Source: Zygnema cylindricum (taxonomy: Eukaryota > Streptophyta > Zygnematophyceae > Zygnematales > Zygnemataceae). Taken from it: a stretch of 62,000 bases of DNA. The number at the start of each line of letters is the position of its first letter. The first letter of the stretch is position 1. The notes beneath the pieces are model-generated. The model did not search any database and was not told the origin of the DNA. It saw only the letters and a list, made by a program, of their open reading frames with translations. Positions 34,922-44,360 of this stretch are shown in pieces. The position numbers and the translations under genes are program-made. The DNA lies in the NCBI GenBank assembly GCA_037447655.1, contig JBBHKE010001523.1:1-62000 (forward strand), written 5' to 3'.

Positions 34922-35090
34922 TTTCACGTGTACCAATGGTACACGACCAGTGGGAAGCAACTCTACTCGCGAGTAGAGTTTCCCACCTCTACTCGCGCGT
35001 AGAATTGCTTCCTATTGGATGATGTGCGCGATTGCTTCGCGGATCTCAAAAAGTGAAATATCCAACGGTCATGAATTACAACTACTTCAT
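34922..35090 (+). repeat. Hairpin module H1
   Basis: The palindrome GTGTACCAATGGTACAC is followed by an imperfect double hairpin built on CTACTCGCGAGTAG, then the conserved tail ATTGCTTCGCGGATCT and ATCCAACGGTC. An inverted copy (H2) lies at 35520-35668. Confidence 0.7.
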
Positions 35091-35519
35091 TAGCTTTCCA
35101 GTAACGATGTTTCGTCTGACAAAAAAAAAATCTGGTACGTGTATGTACGGATCTGCACCGAAAAGTACGGTGTTCGATAACGAACCCCACTCCCCACTTT
35201 TTGTCCGTTAGAGTAAAATGACGCGACAGTGAACGATTTGTCAGATTTTGTTTCTCGAACCTATTTTAGTTTAAACATCCTGATTGCAGATCCGTTATAG
35301 GCGAAATGTACCCAAATTAGAGTTGTGGATAAACTGGAGTAAAATGTTTTTTTCAAAATCGTGAAAAATCCAAATTAGAGTTAATAACACTAGTTATTTT
35401 TCTACACTAAGGGTAGAATTCCATTAGACGAAAAGTTACGTTTTCGTATAGAGTCGTAAAGAGTCGTACCTTTTTTTTTTTTTGCCAAACGGAACATCTT
35501 GGAAAGCTGTCAGGAGGCT

Positions 35520-35668
35520 CCAATGATATAGGCGTAATTCCTGACCGTTGGATATTTCACTTTTTGAGATCCTTGAAGCAATAACGCGCATCGTCCAGAG
35601 TGAAGAGACTCTCTTCGCGAGGAGAGTTGCACGATACCGGTCGTGTACCATTGGTACACGTGAAAAAG
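35520..35668 (-). repeat. Hairpin module H2 (inverted copy)
   Basis: Reverse complement of the H1 layout, with a different hairpin arm (ACTCTCCTCGCG..AGAGAGT) and the same outer words GTGTACCAATGGTACACG and AAAGTGAAATATCCAACGG. Confidence 0.7.
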
Positions 35669-35855
35669 CAAAAAAATATCCACTTTGAACAAGCGATCAC
35701 AGGCCTACACGTCCTACATGCCATGTGCCGCCTACCAACGTTGGATGCAGGTGAGCCGAAAAAATCCTCGCACGCTCCGTCTACAATCCACCGACATTCA
35801 AAGTTTGCCGCGACCTTCAAAGTTTGCGACTTCTTTTTGCCATTCCTTTTCAAAG

Positions 35856-36633
35856 GGTGCGTCTCTATGTACTTCAAACTTAGAGAATTTGCTTTGTTTT
35901 TTAGCGCAGATGCGGCGGACCTGGAATTCACGTATCCTTATGTGTATCAACGAAATTGTTGATTAAGGGTGTGACGATTATATACGCTGACTATGCCCGT
36001 GACGGCTGTCAACGTCTACAATCGTACAATAATGACGCACGTTATTTTTTGTAATTGCTTGTGACGTCGCATGATTTTTCGTGACATTGTAGACGTACCG
36101 CCTTCCACCCTGTGTCGTTCCAAGGTTGAAGAAGATGCACTTTGCCTTTGCGTCGCTTATCCGCTCAACGTGAAATGGCATCAGAATCTTGAGACCAATG
36201 GCGAAATATAATCCGTACCAAGCGCAAACGGACAAAAGCAAACAAATTGTGTACTTTGCCTCGTCGTACCTGAACGCAAACGGACAAAACAAAACGAATA
36301 GTGTACCTTTCGCCGTCGATTTAATTCGTTTAAATTTTTTGTGTTTTTTTTACATGTGTTAATACGCGTTCCTATTTGTCTTTCGAAAATTCTATGTTTT
36401 AAAACGTATCGTCCCTGTTTTTTAAAGAAAAGTTTGAAGTTGACGTTTTTTGGCGTGGCCGTGGGTCGAAGAACACAAGACTACAACATGTAGTACATCT
36501 TAAATTCAATGATGACGCAAAATGTACTTTTCATTTTTTCTATTTTTTTGTACGGTTGAAACTTACGCGGTACGGCTCTAAGTTTTACAAGAAAACTACA
36601 GAAAAAAAACACTTACTTTGGCACATAGAGACG
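35856..36633. mobile_element. TIR element, about 780 bp, GGGTGCGTCTCTATGT ends
   Basis: The left end GGGTGCGTCTCTATGT and right end ACATAGAGACGCACCC are perfect inverses. The right end continues to match 44252-44350 (CCAAAGTAA..CTTGTAAAACTTAGA). It is inserted in the larger TIR element. No gene inside. Confidence 0.65.
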
Positions 36634-36857
36634 CACCCTAAATTTTGATTTCCATTTTCAAAATCAAAATCTGGCCGCAAAATTTGCGTACGAATCATTA
36701 ACTACAGTACCTCCGATCGTACAGATATTTCGTTCTAACTTTCCGTTTGTAGATTTGTTTAAGATTTTATGAATCTGGAATCTAACTTATGTGGCGCCAA
36801 TCATAATTGAGGAAGGTTTGTTACTGGCCCGACACAATGGAGCGGACTTCTAGTAAA

Positions 36858-37739
36858 GTAAGAGCGTTATTCCATTAGGCGCTCTCAGTAAACGTCGTTT
36901 ACTGAAGCGATCGTTCCATTGTGTCGGGTCAGTAACCGACATTTGTTTTGCGTGGCACATGTTGATTGGTTCACGTCATAGATGAATACGATTCTGTCAA
37001 TCTTCAAAGAATCCTGACAGCAAATTGTGACCACATATTTGTACCAGCCAAGGTAGACTCGTACGGCGTATTGAATAAAATCTGTACGGGCGGGCGAAAA
37101 TTAAGATTTGTAAAAGCGTACGAAAATGTCAGAATGGTTAGTGGATGGCAACAGAAGCGTGAAACAATATCCTCCGTCAAAGATTTTCTTGCGGCTTCCG
37201 GTGGCCTCGCATCCTCCCTGGCGGAAGGCACATGTCATATGCGACGTGTACCCACCTGGTCGCGCGGTCGTCGTGGATATTTGTTCACTTTTCCACGAGG
37301 CACAATGCTATTCGTTCAGGCTCTAAAAATTGACCTACTCCGGGTCACTTGTTGCGAACTGAAAGTGTCAGACGATGGCGTATCCGATTATGCATCCGAC
37401 GGTCCATGTTTACGCCCATAAACGTGGAGAATCAAATCCCTCATTCAGTAGCCTTGTTTTTCTGACATTTTTTCATTTTTGGTTTTCATGTGTACCAATG
37501 GTACGCGACCAGTGTGAAGAAACTCTCCTCCCGAGGAGAGTCTCTTCACACTGGACGATGTGCGTGATTGCTTCGCGAATCTAAAAAAGTGAAAAATCCA
37601 ACGGTCGAAATTTACGCCTATAATATTGGAGCCATCCAGTAGACATGTTTCGTCATGTTTCGTCTGACAAAAAAAAATGGTACGAATTTGTACGAATCGT
37701 AAACAACCCCACTTTTCCTGTAATGGAAGTTCACCCTAA
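36858..37739. mobile_element. TIR element, copy IIa
   Basis: Ends of the TTAGGGTGAACTTCCATTA family (right end 37721-37739; left end TTATTCCATTA at about 36866). The core 36961-37480 is over 90 percent identical to 39867-40388. A 150-codon plus frame in the core is shared, but most base changes alter the amino acid, so it is probably not coding. Hairpin module H3 is inserted at 37484-37690. Confidence 0.6.
37484..37690 (+). repeat. Hairpin module H3
   Basis: GTGTACCAATGGTAC, then a near-perfect 22-bp stem (37509-37530 with 37533-37554, one mismatch, CC loop), then GATTGCTTCGCGAATCT and ATCCAACGGTCG. Confidence 0.8.
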
Positions 37740-38445
37740 TACGAGTGTCGAGTTTAACGAAAATGCGGAATAGTCCTCGATGTCACCACTGAAGACAAGA
37801 AACACTTGAACAGGGTGTTCCGTCCTTCACACTTTTCCTCGTGAGCTACAGCAGAGCCACTTGGACAAATCGTCAAGGTAAAATGAAAAAGACAAAACTA
37901 CTAACATCCCTTAGTTGTCGACGTGTCTAAACCCTCAGCGCTCAGGGCTCTGAAAGCCGAATCTATGTGTAACCAATCGCTTCGTGTCATCTGGTCAACC
38001 GGCGAGTCTAAACTTTGAAACTTCGCGTACTGCAGTCCGTACTAATTTCCTCTCTGGTTTCGCCTCCCCCATGAAACACCCAAAAGATCCTTTGTACTTC
38101 CCGTGAAAGTACAAAATACCGTTTGTACTTTTACTCTTGCTTGGCAGCTTGGCAATACCTTTTGATTTGCCACCAGCAGCAGCTGCAGCAATTGCAGCAT
38201 TGTTTTCTGAGCCAAGAAAACGACCAGTTGACACATTGTGGCTGCGTTACCAAGAGCTATGGTGCACTTCGATTTTCACTGTCAGCAAAATCGAAAACCC
38301 TATTCCTTATGCAAAAGCGCTTCGCTGATTGGCTGATATATCTGGCAAGTATGAAAAACACTTTGTTGTCTGGATTCTTCATATTTCTGCAGTTTCAGAA
38401 TCTGGTTTGAGTTCAGCGCTTCGTATTGATACACTTTTTTTTGAA
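37740..38445. other. Unique sequence upstream of the DGAT2 exons, with ambiguous open frames
   Basis: Not matched elsewhere in the window. Between 37995 and 38330 both strands stay open. The minus frame (38246-37995) reads GSENNAAIAAAAAGGKSKG but has no ATG, and a CAG precedes it as a possible acceptor. The plus frame (38110-38328) reads LGSLAIPFDLPPAAAAAIAALF and also lacks a good start. One may be an exon of a neighbouring gene; I cannot tell which. Confidence 0.35.
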
Positions 38446-38468
38446 GTCTAGGGTTTCGTCTAGGGTTT
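38446..38468 (+). promoter_or_regulatory. Paired telo-box-like motif upstream of DGAT2
   Basis: GTCTAGGGTTT occurs twice (38446-38456 and 38458-38468), about 75-95 bp before the start codon at 38541. TAGGGTTT is the plant telo-box core, often found near transcription starts of active plant genes. A functional role here is inference. Confidence 0.35.
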
Positions 38469-38540
38469 ACAATACATTTAAAAATCCATTCACTATTATT
38501 GTCGAGCTCAAGCGCCTATTATTGAGGAAAAATAGTTGTA

Positions 38541-39416
38541 ATGACGAGTCAAAATAGTGAAAGCGAGTTTGTCTCCCGAATCAAGAGATTTATTGCTCTC
38601 GTATTATGGCTGGGAGCCATACATCTCAACATTTTTGTGATTCTACTGTTGGTTTTTTTTCTGCCACGTGTATGGGCAATCACGTGAGCCTCGTCTCCCT
38701 CCTTTCAGATTCTTTCATGAAAAACTCTGTTGAAGTTTTGTGCAAAAAATCAAATCTGGCTACAAACCTAATGCTTGAAAATTTGCTACAATCTGTCACT
38801 CATACACGTGTCACGTTTGGCTCTATGAAAGTTTGCATTTTTGGATGACCGGAAGGCTTGTTCACTTCAATTAGGGCTGATAGTATCCGCTTGCAAGTTT
38901 AGGAAGGGAACGTGACAAGCAGTCACACGGTTTCCCAGGGGGCGGTGGTTTTGGCAGTTTATTAGTCGTATGGGTGAGCTTGGCGTTTGTTCCCGTTCGA
39001 CGAAATAGTCCCCTTGGGGAGTCATTGGCTCGGTAAGCATATCTTGACAATGCCTCCTTTTTTTAGTGCACAGTTTTTAGTGTAGATCTTCTGGTACAGG
39101 TTTTTTTGGTACAGATTGTTCAACACAAATTTAATATAGATATAGTACAGTTGTTATGTATAACCGCTAAATGCTTTAGGGGAACCTTTTGTGGATCAAG
39201 AGGCTTATTCATAAGGGAGGTGGATGGTTTTTTCCCTCAATGTTTTTTTTTTCTTTTCTTTTTTTTTGAGGGAGGAGTAGTAGAAACTGATGTTTGAATA
39301 AAAAAAAGTGTTTGTTGGGAGCCTTGACAGGTTTATTTGCCACTATGCCGAATCTCATTTTCCAATTACAGTGGTTTTGGAGGATAAAGCGGCTCTTCGT
39401 GACGATCAGGCATACG
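38541..39416 (+). CDS. DGAT2: Diacylglycerol O-acyltransferase 2, first three exons (partial)
   Basis: DGAT2 transfers an acyl group from acyl-CoA to diacylglycerol, making triacylglycerol at the ER membrane. Exons: 38541-38683, 38958-39032 and 39331-39416. Donors are GTGAGC, GTAAGC and GTAAGA; acceptors are GGCAG and GACAG. Phases agree, giving 101 residues. Exon 1 starts MTSQNSESEF and has the membrane segment with WLGAIHLN and FFLPR, where plant DGAT2 has WLGAIHFN and FLP. Exon 2 gives FVPVRRN..GESLAR, where plants have FIPIDHR..GRKLAR. Exon 3 gives FICHYAESHFPITVVLED and AY, where plants have YICKHA..YFPVSLYVED and AY. Spacing between these motifs equals that in Arabidopsis DGAT2 as I recall it. 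Introns are about 274 and 298 bp. The acyltransferase core is not in these exons. Confidence 0.82.
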
Positions 39417-39541
39417 GTAAGAACAGGTTTTTTTTCTGAATATGTGAAAAAAAAAAAACTTGTTTTGTTTTGTTTTGTTTTGATGGGTGTTGTGGATGAT
39501 TGGTCTACTGCCATTGCATCATCTACAGTTTCAGACGGTTT

Positions 39542-39702
39542 TCCCTCTCTCTCTCTCCCCCTCCCCCTCTCCCTCTCCCTCTCCCTGTCCCTCTCTCTCT
39601 CCCTCTCTCCCTCTCCCTCTCCCTCTCTCCCTCTCCCTCTCCCTCTCTTTTCCTCTCCTCCCCTTCTCCTCTCCCTTTCTCCCTTTCTCTCTTTCTCTCT
39701 CT
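39542..39702. repeat. CT / CCCTCT-rich tract before the gap
   Basis: Polypyrimidine simple sequence running into the N gap. It sits where intron 3 of DGAT2 should end and could have served as, or been mistaken for, its pyrimidine tract. Confidence 0.9.
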
Positions 39703-39712
39703 NNNNNNNNNN
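39703..39712. other. Assembly gap (10 N)
   Basis: Ten unresolved bases at the end of the CT tract, just where the exon 4 acceptor would lie. Confidence 1.
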
Positions 39713-39866
39713 TTGCTTATGGCAGCACGGAGCACCTTTTCACTTGGCTATAGGTGCTGCTGGCGCGCTGGTCTACCCATGTGCAGCGTATACTGTACAC
39801 GGAAGGCGGTCCCTCCTACGCTCCGGTGGCCTTCGGCGATCTTTTAGAAACTGCCTTCTATCATTT
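39713..39866 (+). other. Possible DGAT2 exon 4, start lost in gap
   Basis: The frame from 39714 reads LWQHGAPFHLAIGAAGALVYP and then stays open to a TGA near 39870. DGAT2 proteins have an E/H-PH-S/G motif about five residues after the AY that ends exon 3, followed by L-x-I-G. The QHGA..LAIG pattern fits weakly. The distance from exon 3 (about 300 bp) matches the other introns. Repeat copy IIb begins at 39867, so the exon may be cut or the reading frame wrong. Confidence 0.3.
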
Positions 39867-40465
39867 TGATTGGTTCACGTCATAGATGAATACGATTCTG
39901 TCAATCTTCAAAGAATCTCTGAGAGCAAATTGTGACCACATATTTGTACCAGCGAAAGGTAAAAAGTGACTCGTACGACGCATTGAATGAAATATGTACG
40001 GGCGGACGAAACGTAAGATATGTAAAAGCGTACGAAAATGTCAGAATGGTTAGTGGATACCAACAGAAGCGTGAAACAATATCTTCCGTCAAAGATTTTC
40101 TAGCGGCTTCCGGTGGCCTCGCATCCTCCCTGGCGGAAGGCACATGTCATATGCGACGTGTACCCATCTGGTCGCGCGGTCGTCGTGGATATCGGTTCAC
40201 TTTTCCACGAGGCACGACGGTATTCGTTCAGGCGCTGAGAATTGACCTACTCGGGGCCACTTGTTGCGAACTGAAAGTGTCAGACGACGTCGTATCCGAT
40301 TATGCATCCGACGGTCCAAGTTTACGCCCATAAACGTGGAGAATCAAATCCCTCATTCAGTAGCCTTGTTTTTCTGACATTTTTTTATTTTGGTACGGCA
40401 CTGTACGAAAAAGTACGGCTTTCAGTAAACAACGTCATTTTTCCCCTAATGGAACCTTGCCCTAA
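39867..40465. mobile_element. TIR element, copy IIb (left end missing)
   Basis: Homologous to IIa from TTGATTGGTTCACGTC to the TTTTTCTGACATTTTTT word, then ends with the inverse of TTAGGGCAAGGTTCCATTA at 40465. The hairpin module present in IIa is absent, so IIb shows the pre-insertion state. Confidence 0.65.
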
Positions 40466-40779
40466 CATCCACCGACCTTCAAAGCTTGCCGCGTCTTTTT
40501 GCCATACCGTTTTGAAATTTTGATTTTCATTTTAAAAATAAAAATCCGGCCGCATACTTTTCGTATGCATCATTAACTTCCTCCCGGTGGTGGTACAGAT
40601 ATACCGGTCTGACTTGACTTTCCCTTTGCAGAAAAATCTGGACTCTCATAGAATCTGGACTCTCATAAATGAGTAAAGGTTATTTACTGGCCCGACAAAA
40701 TGGAGCGGACTCCAAGTAAACACTGTCATTAAACCTGTCCGTACATTTATTTGGACCGCCTAATGGAATCGTGGCCTGA
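40466..40779 (-). mobile_element. Fragment of the large TIR element
   Basis: Reverse complement of 34521-34800, and direct homologue of 36640-36863 (GGCCGC, CTGGCCCGACA.AATGGAGCGGACT). The outer end is an imperfect TTCCATTA-type TIR near 40770. Confidence 0.6.
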
Positions 40780-41512
40780 ACCTTGTTTTTTTCTTATAGG
40801 TCGGTGGCGGCACTCGTGCTACCAGAAATTCTGAGAAAAAAAGTATGAACCATGCGGACGTGAAAGTACGGGAAAAATCTGTCAGATTCTGTCGTTTATT
40901 GTGCAGCTTGCTAGCAGAGGCAGATGTAACCGGGCGGGTACCTAGATTCGACACATGCAACAACTTGTATTTCTGACGCAGTTGGGGACGAGCCATAGTG
41001 TATAGTACACCGAGTGTTGCTATTAGTGTTAAGGTTTTATATATTTTTTCTCCACAAAAAACATCATTTTTCCGTACATACTTGTCGGATTTTGGATCCG
41101 ACAGTTGCGATTGAAAGGCCAAATTACCATCTTTCGATTGGTTGTCCCCAATCGAAAATTGTACGGTTTTGTACAAAAAAATATGCCTAGTTGTCCAATT
41201 CGTACGGATTTCAACTTTTTTACGATTTTTATGTAGTATTCGTTACTTTCATACATAGTTCAAAAGTATGTGAAAGTAGGCCCATACAATATGCCTATTA
41301 TACGTTAAACATACAATATGACCTTAAGACCCATATTGTATTCAGACCTATTCGGACCAATTAAATCATTCGGACCAAAAATTGGACCAATTAAATTATT
41401 CGGACCAATTTTTTTTTTTTTACAACGTCAAATTCGGACGATCGGACGGTCGCTGATCAAAGTAGCGATCTAAGAAGATCACATGAAAAGCCCATAACAC
41501 AACTTATGATTA
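40780..41512. mobile_element. Repeat with inverted partner at 56970-57960
   Basis: 41250-41345 and 41440-41512 match, in reverse order and orientation, 57960-57860 and 57050-56970 (words AGTTCAAAAGTA, CTTAAGACCCATA, GATCACATGAAAA). The partner has about 800 bp more in between. No gene. Confidence 0.6.
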
Positions 41513-41579
41513 AGGCGCCAACCAAAGGCCTACCATATAAACGCCTACTTTTGAACTATGCTTTCATACCGTTCGCTAG

Positions 41580-42130
41580 TTTTTGCTGTACGATATACGA
41601 AAACATACGGAAACCTCCGTTAACCCTAAAAAATCCTTTAAAAATCCTAAAACCTACGAGAAACATACGGAAATGTACGACATTGTACGAAAGGTGCACC
41701 CTAAAAACCCTAAGAGTACGGATAATGTAAGGCAGTTGTACTGTAATTTACCGGAATGTAAGAAATGCACGGGAAGTACCCTAACACTCTAAAATCCCCA
41801 CTTTCAATAACCCTAAAAGTAATGAAATACACGGACGTTTTACGTAGATGTACGAAAGATGGAAGTCAGTATAACTGAAATATACATAAAAGTACGAAAA
41901 TGTACCCTAAAAAAATTAAAATAATAACCGTCAAAAGTACGAAAAAATACGGACATTGTACGTAAATGTACTAATAAAAGCTGGTTGTTTAACAGAAATG
42001 TATGAGAATGCACGAGAATGTACCCTAAAATTCCTTAAACCCCCCTTAATAACCCTAAATGTATTGAAATGTATGAAGACTACGCAAATGTACGAAAAAA
42101 TACAGGTACGTAGTCTGGTACGCATTCTAT
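41580..42130. repeat. Degenerate minisatellite with ACCCTAAA words
   Basis: About four irregular units of roughly 80-120 bp. Each has a TACGAAAA/TACGGA part followed by GTACCCTAAAA or GCACCCTAAAA (near 41693, 41772, 41896 and 42018). ACCCTAAA equals the plant telomere unit, but there is no true telomere array. Confidence 0.55.
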
Positions 42131-42998
42131 TACATTTTCATCATCGTTAAATGCGTATCGTGCGTAGTATTTGCGCGTTCGTTTCATGCGTATTATGTGC
42201 ACGGGACATCTATCAAAATATGTTTTAAGTTGCGAAAAAAACATAGACACTAATAGCGATACACGGTGTAGTTGCACAGTGGTTAACCTCCCAAAGCACC
42301 TCATAATGGTTCTTCGAGAGAAGGTGAGTTATGATTGGTCCATTGGAGGACCAACCGACGAAGAATAGGGACCAATTAGATTTATTTCTTCTAGCGCACA
42401 TGAGGCCATACTAGCCACAATTTTAGCTCAATGGAGCACATAGAAAAGAACTAGCGGTTTGAAATAAAAAATGTTTGAGCCAAAAAAAAGGTTTACAGCT
42501 GCTGTAATATAGTTAGGTCGGATTCGTAACCTTTCCATTGTCATTTTAACAATAATGAGTTTATCTTTAATAACAATGTTGCCCGCTCCGAAAGTATATT
42601 CAAATGGTAATATATTTGTTATATAGGGAAAATGTGTTAAAATAAACCTTCATCTATATTGAATGAAAGGATGGATATTCAACAGAAGATAGCCAAAAAT
42701 AATAATCCCCTAAGCAAGTGGGAGCATAAAGATACCACCACCATAGTAAAAAAGAGGTCCGAGAGAAGTAAGTAATATACTAATATTCCATCGAAAGGTT
42801 TTCACACAAAATATCACAACTTTTACTCTTATTACTCTCTCACTCTAGCTGCAACACTTAACACACCAAATATTATACAACCCGACAAGAATTGTAAAAG
42901 TACACACTCAAAATGAGAGCGAATCAAACAACTCCTACAGACTGGCGATCGTACGAAAAACTCCATGTGCTAAAATATTGTACTAAGTCCATAACATA
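42131..42998. other. No recognisable gene
   Basis: Only a fragment of the TAGCGATACACGGTGTAGTTG repeat near 42253. Otherwise AT-rich sequence without features I can support. Confidence 0.5.
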
Positions 42999-43805
42999 GT
43001 TGTTCAAACCGCATTTTATGCACAATTCAAACGCTCAATTATACGTAAGTAACTCATTAAAAGATTTGAAAAAATAGTTAAAATCATTAATGAATTTGTA
43101 TCCGTACTATTCTGTACATTTAAATATAATGAATTTTACAAGTACGGCAGTTTGGAAGTTTTCCGTTAAACAAGCGTCATACAATTGTTTATATTTAAAT
43201 AGTTATCACACTCCTTGTGCGTATTGGAACTTCTACATCATCTAGTTACAGACAATTGTTTGATAGGGTATTACAGTAACATGTAGGATCATGATCAAAT
43301 CATGGCTAGCGCAGTTTTTTTCTTTAACTGGCAGCCATGGGCTTCGCTCTTTATCTCTCAAAAAGCATATTCACTACATACTTCCGTGATGTTAGTGATG
43401 GTGGCATCCTTGAAGAATTCTTTTCATGGCGGCTTCTTTTGAAAAAAAATGAAGAAGACGTTTGTATAGATTTCAAACTTACCGCGCGCAAATAGTGTAA
43501 TTGTGCAACATCTCTTTTCATAGATGTCCGTTCATTTTTGATAAAATTCTGTACATTTCCAGTGAAATTTTGTTTAGTTTAACGGACAAAGAGTACTAAT
43601 AAGTGTAACGTATCTTTTTGTCAAAGTCCTTACATACTTCGTAAAAAAACGAACATTTACCGTAAAATACAGTACATTTTACGTAAATTTTCCGTTTGGT
43701 TTACCAGATAGAAAGCACTACTCGTTTTTTCGCTATTTTTTCAAAAATCACGAATAATAAGTACAAATAGGAAAAAATTTATAAGTTGCACGATTTGAAC
43801 AACAT
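42999..43805. mobile_element. Second copy of the GTTGTTCAAATC-ended element
   Basis: Matches 25266-25740 in two blocks (42999-43150 and 43470-43805), separated by about 320 bp of unrelated sequence. Ends GTTGTTCAAACC and GATTTGAACAAC. Confidence 0.6.
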
Positions 43806-44360
43806 CATTACATACACATGAGCAAAAAACATATTATACGCAATCGACAAAAAAAAATGTGTTTATGAGCGAAAAACATATTATACGTAATCGACAAAAA
43901 AAAATGCAAACGCGATTCGAAACTGAAAACTCCACAGCTAACCCGATACAAATCCCCTGGTTAATTAAAGCTCTGAACAATCAAGCTCACGATTCCACGA
44001 TACACCCCAAAAGTTTGAAGTGGTTCTATGGACAGTGCACCGTTCTGGTAGTAGCGTAACCAAACTAGCACAGAAGGTTTTGAAGGACTGCGTAAAGTAT
44101 CATTTTTCGATAACACTAAACTTGTACAGTCATTTAAAACACCCGCAAAAAGTACAAATGTTGGATTCTATTAGGTGTGTATCACTATAGATAGAATTGT
44201 CATACTAGAGCGATAATGCAACTTACAGATTAAACAATTTAGGTTTCTTAGGGTGGGTCTCTATGTGCCAAAGTAATGGTTTTTTTCAATCGTTTTCTTG
44301 TAAAACTTAGAACTATACCGCGTAAGTTTCAACGGTACAAAAAAATAGAAAGAAGGAGAA
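43806..44360. other. Gene-free; contains a truncated TIR-element end
   Basis: A 30-bp duplicated word (ATTATACG.AATCGACAAAAAAAA) lies near 43830 and 43880. 44252-44350 is the end of the GGGTGCGTCTCTATGT element, cut off where DDE transposon copy 2 begins. Confidence 0.5.

Larger units (their letters stand above)
34521..36863. mobile_element. Composite TIR element with nested inserts
   Basis: The left end TTAGGGTAACATTCCATTA, then GTCCGCTCC..GTCCGGCCAGT, is mirrored at the right (ACTGGCCCGACACAATGGAGCGGAC, 36824-36850). The homologous ends are over 200 bp long. Inside, 34620-35200 and 35440-35950 form a second large inverted repeat, each arm with a hairpin module. A further TIR element lies at 35856-36633. 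There is no coding region. 40466-40779 is another partial copy of its right end. Confidence 0.55.

Noticed and set aside
36966-37421. 151-codon plus-strand frame, with a 133-codon homologue at 39932-40333
   Set aside because: The frame is kept in both copies, but nearly every base difference changes the amino acid, and it lies in a TIR element without coding marks. Probably chance.
41580-42130. Interstitial telomere array
   Set aside because: ACCCTAAA words are separated by about 100 bp of other sequence; no head-to-tail telomere repeats.
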